Source: Betaproteobacteria bacterium (GTDB lineage: Bacteria > Pseudomonadota > Gammaproteobacteria > Burkholderiales > SG8-41). From it: a stretch of 8,209 bases of DNA. The notes below the pieces were generated by a model. That model was not told the origin of the DNA, ran no database searches, and saw only the letters and a list, made by a program, of their open reading frames with translations. Position 1 is the stretch's first letter. Every line of letters begins with the position of its first letter. The DNA lies in assembly GCA_028292065.1 (NCBI GenBank), contig JAQGNC010000609.1, positions 1 to 8,209 of the forward strand, written 5' to 3'. Positions 1 through 4,893 of the stretch are shown here, one piece after another. A program made the position numbers and the translations under genes.

Positions 1-60
1 GTACTCGGGGCCGAAGCAAAGGTCCTGCTCGCCGTACGAGAGCGCGACTATGTCCGACTG
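1..60 (-). pseudogene. maeB: In-frame continuation of the malic enzyme gene beyond the amber stop (partial)
   Basis: Reading the minus strand in the same frame past the TAG at 61-63 gives 20 open codons to the window edge. They encode QSDIVALSYG followed by EQDLCFGPEY. From memory E. coli MaeB has, after IAELAHA, the residues EQSEVVASAYGDQDLSFGPEY, so the alignment holds with the stop sitting exactly on the Glu codon. A single change of GAG to TAG (plus-strand base 63, C to A) explains it. The gene therefore very likely extends left of the window and is either a pseudogene, a read-through gene or a base-calling error. The rest of the malic-enzyme domain and any phosphotransacetylase-like domain would lie outside. 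Confidence 0.85.
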
Positions 61-1131
61 CTAGGCATGCGCGAGCTCGGCGATCGCACGCACCGCGGCG
101 AGCTCAATCTCCCGATTGATCGTCGTCGCACCGACGTCGAGCGCGCCGCGGAAAACGAAAGGAAAGCACAGGACGTTGTTGACCTGGTTCGGATAGTCCG
201 AGCGGCCGGTGGCGATCACGGCGTCCGGTTTCACCGCTCTCGCCAGGTCCGGCAGGATTTCGGGCTCGGGATTCGCCAGCGCGAGGATGAGCGGGCGCTC
301 CGCCATCTTCGCGACCATCTCGGGCTTCAACACGCCGCCCGCCGAAAGACCGAGAAAGATGTCCGCGCCTTCGATCACTTCGCCGAGGGTGCGCGCGGCG
401 GTGGGGATCGCGTACTGCGCTTTCTGCGGATCCATCTGCTCGATGCGTCCCTCGTACACCACGCCGACGATGTCGGTCACGACGATGTTCCGGCGCTGCA
501 GGCCCATCGCTCCCAGAAGATCGAGGCACGCGAGCGCGGCCGCGCCGGCGCCGGAGACCACGAGCTTCACTTCGCGGATGTCCTTGCCGACGACTTTCAG
601 GCCGTTGTAGATCGCGGCGCTCACGATGATCGCGGTGCCGTGCTGATCGTCGTGGAACACCGGGATCTTCATCCGGCTGCGCAGCTGGCGCTCGACGTAG
701 AAACACTCGGGCGCCTTGATGTCTTCGAGGTTGATGCCGCCGAAAGTCGGCTCGAGGCTCGCGATGATGTCGACGAGCTTCTGCGGGTCGAGCTCGTTGA
801 TCTCGATGTCGAAGACGTCGATGCCCGCGAATTTCTTGAAAAGAACCGCTTTGCCTTCCATCACCGGCTTGGCCGCGAGCGGCCCGATGTTACCCAGGCC
901 CAGCACTGCCGTGCCGTTGGTGATGACGGCGACGAGGTTGCCGCGCGCGGTGAGGTTGCGGGCTTCAGCGGGATCGGCCGCGATCGTCTCGCACACCGAG
1001 GCGACCCCGGGCGTGTAAGCGAGCGCGAGGTCGCGCTGGTTGAGCAGGCCTTTGGTGGCGGTGACCGCGATCTTGCCCGGCGTCGGCAAGCGGTGATACT
1101 CGTGCGCCGCCTTGCGCAGTTCTTCGTCCAT
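61..1131 (-). CDS. maeB: Malic enzyme (MaeB-type, malate oxidative decarboxylase), cut short by an amber codon
   Basis: Cytosolic enzyme of the family that converts malate to pyruvate plus CO2 with NAD(P)+. From the ATG at 1131 the product is 356 residues. Visible family motifs are AYTPGVA (39-45, catalytic Tyr39), the EGKAVLFKKFAGID block (92-105, catalytic Lys94), NLEDIKAPECF with metal-ligand candidates Glu136 and Asp137, FHDDQHGTA (159-167) with Asp161/162, a GAGAAA dinucleotide-binding loop (194-199), and ANPEPEI plus GRSDYPNQ near the C-terminus. The ATG at 1131 is chosen because MaeB proteins begin with a similar MDxxL sequence. The in-frame extension back to 1257 is Arg/Cys-rich, unlike the family, and would cross the likely promoter; a GGAAG lies just upstream of 1131. 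Full MaeB is about 760 residues with a C-terminal phosphotransacetylase-like domain. Here the stop at 61-63 falls right after IAELAHA, where the E. coli protein (from memory) continues with Glu-Gln-Ser. The last part of the malic-enzyme domain is therefore lost, so activity of the short product is doubtful. Family assignment is very secure; NAD versus NADP preference is not determined. Confidence 0.93.
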   Translation of the reverse strand: MDEELRKAAHEYHRLPTPGKIAVTATKGLLNQRDLALAYTPGVASVCETIAADPAEARNLTARGNLVAVITNGTAVLGLGNIGPLAAKPVMEGKAVLFKKFAGIDVFDIEINELDPQKLVDIIASLEPTFGGINLEDIKAPECFYVERQLRSRMKIPVFHDDQHGTAIIVSAAIYNGLKVVGKDIREVKLVVSGAGAAALACLDLLGAMGLQRRNIVVTDIVGVVYEGRIEQMDPQKAQYAIPTAARTLGEVIEGADIFLGLSAGGVLKPEMVAKMAERPLILALANPEPEILPDLARAVKPDAVIATGRSDYPNQVNNVLCFPFVFRGALDVGATTINREIELAAVRAIAELAHA

Positions 1132-1210
1132 GGACTTCCAGCGAGAGGCCCTTGCGCGGCAGCGGCAGTGCGCCGGGTGCGCGAGTAGGGGCATTGAATC
1201 TGGGGCTTCG

Positions 1211-1216
1211 ATTATA
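1211..1216 (-). promoter_or_regulatory. Likely -10 box for the malic enzyme gene
   Basis: The minus strand reads a perfect TATAAT within GGTATAATCG, 79 nt before the ATG at 1131, giving a leader of roughly 70 nt. No good -35 is seen at 16-18 nt spacing (the region reads like CCGGGT), so strength is uncertain. The box lies inside the N-terminal extension that a start at 1257 would need, which supports the shorter protein. Confidence 0.5.
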
Positions 1217-1365
1217 CCGCAGCGCTTCTGCGAACCCGGGGCGCGCCTGCGGCGCACGGATCGCGGCGGCGAGCCGCGTTAGACGCGTCTGCCGAGTCCG
1301 TGAAGATTTGTTGCAAGCGGGGACGGCCGCTCTTTAACGAGGGCGCCTTGCGGCGTAACGAGCGG

Positions 1366-1710
1366 CTAGCCGGCGATCTCCAGCTCCGGTCTCGTCGCTT
1401 GCGCGTCGGAATTCGATTCAAGCAATTCAAGCACCTTTGCTTTGATCGCCTGGCGCGTGAATAGACCTGGCGCCGTATCGCCAGTTTGCCAACGAAGGAC
1501 TGTAGAACGCGCAAAAGAAAATTCCCTGCGCAATATTTCAGGGGTCAGGCCGGCGCGTACGGCGGCCCCGATAAGCTGAGCCCAAACGCCCGGCCTACTC
1601 TCATCCAGTGCCCTGATATGCTCGATCAAGAGCGCCTTCAGATGGGCCTCCGTTTTGAGGATCTCCTTTGGCAGCTTTGCGGGCCCAACCCTTCCGTTTC
1701 GGCGAGCCAT
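1366..1710 (-). CDS. Small helix-turn-helix DNA-binding protein (Cro/CI-like), function unknown
   Basis: The product is 114 residues. The N-terminal 20 are Lys/Arg-rich, then a helical segment (about 21-38) leads into a helix-turn-helix region at about 46-97. There AGLTPEILRREF is followed by SFARSTVLRWQTGDTAPG, the pattern seen in Xre/Cro/CI proteins (helix 2, turn, recognition helix with STVxRW, then G-x-x-x-P). A Leu-rich helix (KAKVLELLE) and a polar tail end it. The ATG at 1710 is supported by GAGGAGG seven bases upstream. No effector domain is visible, so it is probably a small regulator acting on nearby promoters. It is divergent from the GNAT gene, with half-site repeats between them that could be its operator (inference). 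GC is about 57% by hand count, lower than the malic enzyme and tam genes. The stop is TAG. An antitoxin role is possible, but no toxin partner is adjacent in the same direction. Confidence 0.75.
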   Translation of the reverse strand: MARRNGRVGPAKLPKEILKTEAHLKALLIEHIRALDESRPGVWAQLIGAAVRAGLTPEILRREFSFARSTVLRWQTGDTAPGLFTRQAIKAKVLELLESNSDAQATRPELEIAG

Positions 1711-1717
1711 TTCCAGC

Positions 1718-1724
1718 CCTCCTC
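1718..1724 (-). promoter_or_regulatory. Ribosome binding site of the HTH gene
   Basis: The minus strand reads GAGGAGG followed by a seven-base spacer and ATG at 1710. This near-ideal Shine-Dalgarno sequence fixes the start of the HTH protein. Confidence 0.8.
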
Positions 1725-1741
1725 ATTGATACCACCGCCGC

Positions 1742-1770
1742 ATGATAACGCCGTATGAAGCACGGCGCAA
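1742..1770 (-). promoter_or_regulatory. Candidate promoter of the HTH gene
   Basis: On the minus strand TTGCGC (1765-1770, 3 of 6 to the sigma-70 -35) and TATCAT (1742-1747, 5 of 6 to the -10) are 17 nt apart. The -35 overlaps the first GCAAC half-site at 1767-1771, so binding there would be expected to block this promoter, in line with autoregulation. This is read by eye only. Confidence 0.4.
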
Positions 1771-1790
1771 CAATGGTTGCACGATGCAAC
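1767..1790. promoter_or_regulatory. Candidate operator: three alternating GCAAC/GTTGC half-sites
   Basis: GCAAC (1767-1771), GTTGC (1776-1780) and GCAAC (1786-1790) alternate in orientation at 9 and 10 bp steps, about one helical turn. The right pair extends to a perfect GTTGCA-CGA-TGCAAC inverted repeat (1776-1790). The site lies between the divergent HTH and GNAT genes, overlaps the candidate HTH-gene -35, and ends 16 bp before the GNAT start codon. The likely binder is the neighbouring HTH protein (inference). Confidence 0.45.
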
Positions 1791-1796
1791 AAAGGA
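1791..1796 (+). promoter_or_regulatory. Ribosome binding site of the GNAT gene
   Basis: AAAGGA lies ten bases before the ATG at 1807. It favours that start over an in-frame TTG at 1777, which has no such site upstream and falls inside the inverted repeat. Confidence 0.55.
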
Positions 1797-1806
1797 AGCA
1801 CGCCGC

Positions 1807-2568
1807 ATGCCGCCGATCCACGATTTTATAATTAGATCTGCGCAGCCCTCTGATTTCAAAAGGATTTGCGACTTCTACCTCGCTCATAACAGCCCGGCGT
1901 TGCCCGCGCCATCGGCCAAAATTGTGGGCGACACCATCGCAGACGGAAAGATCCTGATCGTCGAACCTGCCCACGGGGGCGCTCTAGTCGCATCTGGAGC
2001 GATATTCGAGCTCTCTCCCAAGACGGCGGTGGCTTACGTAGGCGAACTTGCGGGAATGCGAGCTACGCGCGAAGTCGGTGGGCTCAAACCCATCACGATG
2101 CAGATGACGCTTCTTGGATTGCGCTTATTAGGCCATGTTGCAGGCAGCGCAATTCCGGCACGCTCCGGGATGACAAATTCCATCATTGCGATCGTCAAGA
2201 GCGACAACCAAGCCAGCATAAAAAACGTCGAACACATCGGCATGCGGCGCCTCTTGAATAGACCCGATTGGTTCGAGTACGACGAGCAATTATGGAACGG
2301 GGCCATCATCGCTGATGATTGGAACCACTACTATGCCGACGCAGGCACGATCGAGCGGGCGCTAAGCCTGCTCTGGCCCGTCGGGCTGCCCACAGGAACG
2401 ATCGAGCTGCAACGCGTCGACAAGGGTTCTCAACAACTGGAGCAGTTTCGGTTCGTGTTGGAATTGCCTGACATCAAGGTTGCCCTTCGCGAATTTGAAA
2501 ACTTCCGTAAAACGGGCGCGGGCATCGAGCTTCTGCCACCCCCTCTGACATTGACCTTTCGAGCATGA
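1807..2568 (+). CDS. GNAT-fold acetyltransferase-like protein with a C-terminal extension, substrate unknown
   Basis: The product is 253 residues from the ATG at 1807. The first 150 or so look like a GNAT acyl-CoA-dependent acetyltransferase: an opening strand with FIIRSAQPSDFKRICDFY (7-24), a central strand region (VAYVGELAGMRATREVGG, 75-92) followed by a long helix, and a typical late motif, IIAIVKSDNQASIKNVEHIG (126-145), with the Asn/Ser/Asn spacing and the Gly after the helix that GNATs use. The acetyl-CoA loop (R/Q-x-x-G-x-G/A) is at best degenerate (REVGGL, 88-93), so catalysis is not certain. Residues about 150-253 form an extension I do not recognise, rich in Trp/Tyr at 155-190 and ending PPPLTLTFRA. 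No signal peptide or membrane segment is seen, so it is cytoplasmic. It is divergent from the HTH gene. GC is about 56% by hand count, well below tamAB, which suggests acquisition. The stop is TGA. Confidence 0.72.
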   Translation: MPPIHDFIIRSAQPSDFKRICDFYLAHNSPALPAPSAKIVGDTIADGKILIVEPAHGGALVASGAIFELSPKTAVAYVGELAGMRATREVGGLKPITMQMTLLGLRLLGHVAGSAIPARSGMTNSIIAIVKSDNQASIKNVEHIGMRRLLNRPDWFEYDEQLWNGAIIADDWNHYYADAGTIERALSLLWPVGLPTGTIELQRVDKGSQQLEQFRFVLELPDIKVALREFENFRKTGAGIELLPPPLTLTFRA

Positions 2569-2945
2569 AGGCTGAACGACGGCGCCCGCGAACTTCGCGC
2601 CGAATTCAAGCGCTGGACAACCTGGAAGCGCGGCCGCGGCGTAACTCGTGCCCATCCTGGGTCGCCACGTCGTCGCGCCGCCGCATGAGATGAGAAGATC
2701 AATCGAGCTGCCGCTCGATAGAACAGAAGCGAACACTCGGCAAGCGTCGTCCACTCGTCCTCGCTCAGCGACAAAGATGCACCGGTGAACAGAGAAACTT
2801 CGCAAACTCACGGCAAACGCGCGACGTAATCTTGCGCGCGCCGCTGATGATGAAGCACCGACTCCAGCTCGAGCGGGGCTGGCGCCGTTGGCAGGCGCAG
2901 AGGCGCAGCAATCACGCACGCACGCTTTTCTTCCGCCCGCCGCGC

Positions 2946-2975
2946 TTGCCCGGAGCCGCGTCGCATCGGTATCCT
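2946..2975 (+). promoter_or_regulatory. Candidate promoter of tamA-tamB
   Basis: TTGCCC (2946-2951, 4 of 6 to the sigma-70 -35) and TATCCT (2970-2975, 4 of 6 to the -10) are 18 nt apart. They would give a leader of about 70 nt before tamA. This is the best pair I found by eye in the region; other sigma factors, such as an envelope-stress sigma, cannot be excluded. Confidence 0.35.
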
Positions 2976-3042
2976 GCCCCCTGCTTTGCTTTAGACACAT
3001 CCCGGCTGCTGCTCGCGTGCCGGACCTGACGCCATTCCCGAT

Positions 3043-3046
3043 GAGG
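3043..3046 (+). promoter_or_regulatory. Ribosome binding site of tamA
   Basis: GAGG is followed by an eight-base spacer and the ATG at 3055, supporting that start. The ATG at 3042, which overlaps this site, is in another frame. Confidence 0.6.
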
Positions 3047-3054
3047 CAACACCC

Positions 3055-4893
3055 ATGCGCGGGCCCGCGCGCACACCCGATCTTATCCGCGCGCTCGGCT
3101 TGACGATCGTCATTGCCGCGGCGGCGGCGCTTTCACCGTCGGTTCGTGCGCAGGCACCGGCCGTGGAAACGCCGACGGCCGACACGCCGATCGACTCCGC
3201 GCCGCAGGAACCGGTGCCGATCCGCTTTCGCGTCGAGATCGATGCGCCCAGGCCCTATGAAAAAATGCTGCGCGACGGGCTCGACCTCGTGCGCTGGCAG
3301 AGCGACGAGCGCGTCACCCTGCCGGTGCTCGAGCGCCTCGTCGCCGAAGCGCGCAAAGCGGCCGCCGAAGCGCTCGCCGCGGAAGGTTACTTTTCGGCCG
3401 ATGTCGTAACCGCGATCGAGATGCCCGCGCCGCGCGCAGCGGTGGTGCGCATCACGGTAAAACCGGGGCCGGTGACCACGGTGCGCGAGGTCGACCTCGA
3501 TGTTCGCGGGCCGGTGCTGCAGGATGGCGAGGGTTCGAAGCGCATCGACGTGGTGAAGCAGACGTGGAAGCTGGCGCCCGGCGAGCCATTCAGCCAGGCG
3601 CAATGGGAAAGCGCGAAAGCACAGGCGCTGGTCCAGCTCGGTCGCGGCCGTTATGCCGCCGCGTCGATCGAGCACAGCGAAGCGCGAGTCGATCCGGAAG
3701 CCGCGCGTGCCGACCTCGTGCTCAAGCTCGACAGCGGACCGGTGTTCCACGCCGGCCCGACGGTCGTGACCGGGCTCAAGCGCTATCCGCCGGCGGTCGT
3801 CGAGAACCTCAATCCGCTGCGGACGGGCGAGCCTTACGACGCGCTCAAGCTCGATCTCTACCAGCGCCGGCTCCTCGAAACCGGTTACTTCAATGCGGTC
3901 AATTTCGTGATCGACCCCGATCCCGCGCAAGCTGCAGCGGCGCCTTTGCGAGTCACCGTCATCGAAGCGCCGTCGCAACGTATCGACACCGGACTCGCTT
4001 TCAGCACCGACACGCGGCTCGGTCTCACGCTCGACTACCGCGATTCGAACGTCTTCGAAACCGCGTGGCGCTTGCACCCGCGGCTCGACCTCAACGCGAA
4101 GGAGCAGGGCCTGAACGCGACCCTCGACACCCCGCCGCGTCCCGGCGGCGTGTGGAATACCTACAGCTCGCGGCTGCAGCGGCGCGACATCGCCGGCCTC
4201 GTCACGCAGGAAGCGGTGGTGGGTGTGGCGCACAACTGGGGCCTCGAATCCACACCTTCGCAGGTTTCGCTGTCCGCACATTTCGAGCACCAGTCGGTCT
4301 CGGGCTCGACCACCGAGAACAACTACGCGCTGGTCGGGGCCTACCGGCGCACGTTCAGGACGACCGACGACATCGTCTCGCCTCGCCGCGGCGTGCTCGG
4401 CACGTTCGAAGTCGGCGCGAGCGTGCCGGGATTGAACACGCGCGATTTCGGACGCGTGCGCACTCGCGTGAACTGGCTCATACCCGCGGGGCTGCGCAAC
4501 GACTTCCTCATCCGCGGCGAAGCGGGAGTGGTGATTGCAAGATCGCGCGACGGCATACCGTCGTCGTTCCTGTTCCGGACCGGCGGCGACCAGACCCTGC
4601 GAGGCTATGCTTTCGAGTCGATCGGCGTGCCGCAGGGCGAAGCGATCGTCGGCGGCCGTTACCTCGCGGTCGCGAGCGCGGAATACACGCGCTGGATCAC
4701 TGAAAGCATAGGGGCGGCCGTGTTCATCGACGCCGGAGACGCATTCGATCAGCTGAACGCTTTCGATCTCGCGGTCGGTTACGGCATCGGGTTTCGCTGG
4801 CGCTCGCCGGTCGGGCCGTTGAGAGCCGATCTCGCCTACGGCGAGCGCGACAAAAACGTGCGGCTGCACTTCTCGGTGGGTTTCAGCTTCTGA
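3055..4893 (+). CDS. tamA: TamA, outer-membrane translocation and assembly module subunit (Omp85/BamA family)
   Basis: The product is 612 residues, close to the TamA family size of about 580. It starts with a signal peptide (Arg-containing N-terminus, hydrophobic core about 14-26, cleavage likely after Val-Arg-Ala at 32), then a Pro/Thr-rich linker to about 55. Three POTRA domains follow at roughly 57-138, 141-226 and 228-304; GYF motifs near the ends of POTRA1 (111-113) and POTRA3 (277-279) fit the family. The beta-barrel runs from about 310 to 612. It carries the Omp85 loop-6 signature LRGY (515-518) in GGDQTLRGY, the conserved VGPLRADLAY strand (586-595), and a C-terminal Phe ending an amphipathic strand (HFSVGFSF), the outer-membrane insertion signal. 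The absence of five POTRAs and the tamB gene directly after separate it from BamA. In the family, TamA sits in the outer membrane, partners TamB through its POTRA region, and helps assemble autotransporters and other barrel proteins. The stop TGA overlaps the tamB ATG by one base. Confidence 0.93.
   Translation: MRGPARTPDLIRALGLTIVIAAAAALSPSVRAQAPAVETPTADTPIDSAPQEPVPIRFRVEIDAPRPYEKMLRDGLDLVRWQSDERVTLPVLERLVAEARKAAAEALAAEGYFSADVVTAIEMPAPRAAVVRITVKPGPVTTVREVDLDVRGPVLQDGEGSKRIDVVKQTWKLAPGEPFSQAQWESAKAQALVQLGRGRYAAASIEHSEARVDPEAARADLVLKLDSGPVFHAGPTVVTGLKRYPPAVVENLNPLRTGEPYDALKLDLYQRRLLETGYFNAVNFVIDPDPAQAAAAPLRVTVIEAPSQRIDTGLAFSTDTRLGLTLDYRDSNVFETAWRLHPRLDLNAKEQGLNATLDTPPRPGGVWNTYSSRLQRRDIAGLVTQEAVVGVAHNWGLESTPSQVSLSAHFEHQSVSGSTTENNYALVGAYRRTFRTTDDIVSPRRGVLGTFEVGASVPGLNTRDFGRVRTRVNWLIPAGLRNDFLIRGEAGVVIARSRDGIPSSFLFRTGGDQTLRGYAFESIGVPQGEAIVGGRYLAVASAEYTRWITESIGAAVFIDAGDAFDQLNAFDLAVGYGIGFRWRSPVGPLRADLAYGERDKNVRLHFSVGFSF

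Larger units (their letters stand above)
2569..3054 (+). other. Gene-free stretch between the GNAT gene and tamA
   Basis: There are 486 nt without a supportable gene. Open frames on both strands translate to low-complexity Arg/Ala/Ser-rich strings with no recognisable domain, and the longest minus-strand frame (2362-3000) overlaps the 3' end of the GNAT gene. The left two thirds keep the lower GC of the HTH/GNAT segment (three sampled lines, 2641-2820, give about 53-63%). A small perfect hairpin, ATCGAGC-TGCC-GCTCGAT, sits at 2702-2719 but has no T-run. The right end holds the likely tamA promoter and ribosome binding site. I see no terminator, tRNA or insertion-sequence end. Confidence 0.6.

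Noticed and set aside
61..63. Genome-wide amber reassignment
   Set aside because: Only one in-frame TAG interrupts a known family here, and the HTH gene also appears to end at a TAG with no family-like sequence beyond it. A point mutation or error is simpler.
67..1188. Long plus-strand open frame (373 codons) opposite the malic enzyme gene
   Set aside because: The antisense product is rich in Arg, Asp, Glu and His with no domain, a usual by-product of high-GC codon bias. The minus strand has unmistakable malic-enzyme motifs.
1281..1290. Perfect 10-bp palindrome AGACGCGTCT
   Set aside because: A single 10-bp palindrome in high-GC DNA is not surprising, and nothing ties it to a promoter or gene end.
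1316..1334. Hairpin AGCGG-GGACGG-CCGCT followed by CTTT as a terminator
   Set aside because: The stem is only five pairs, the T-run is broken, and no plus-strand gene ends upstream. It is not on the right strand for the HTH gene.
1777..1806. TTG at 1777 as the GNAT start
   Set aside because: It falls within the inverted repeat and has no ribosome binding site, whereas AAAGGA precedes the ATG at 1807. GNAT homology begins after 1807.
1366..2568. HTH plus GNAT as a type II toxin-antitoxin pair
   Set aside because: Known GNAT toxins are about 160-190 residues and lie in one operon after a ribbon-helix-helix antitoxin. Here the genes are divergent, the GNAT is 253 residues, and the partner is a Cro/CI-like HTH protein.
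2702..2719. Hairpin ATCGAGC-TGCC-GCTCGAT as a terminator of the GNAT gene
   Set aside because: There is no following T-run and it lies 130 nt after the stop codon.
3133..4869. 578-codon minus-strand open frame opposite tamA
   Set aside because: The translation is Arg/Glu/Asp-rich and without domain features. The TamA frame has a signal peptide, POTRAs, the LRGY motif and a terminal Phe, so the antisense frame is a composition shadow.
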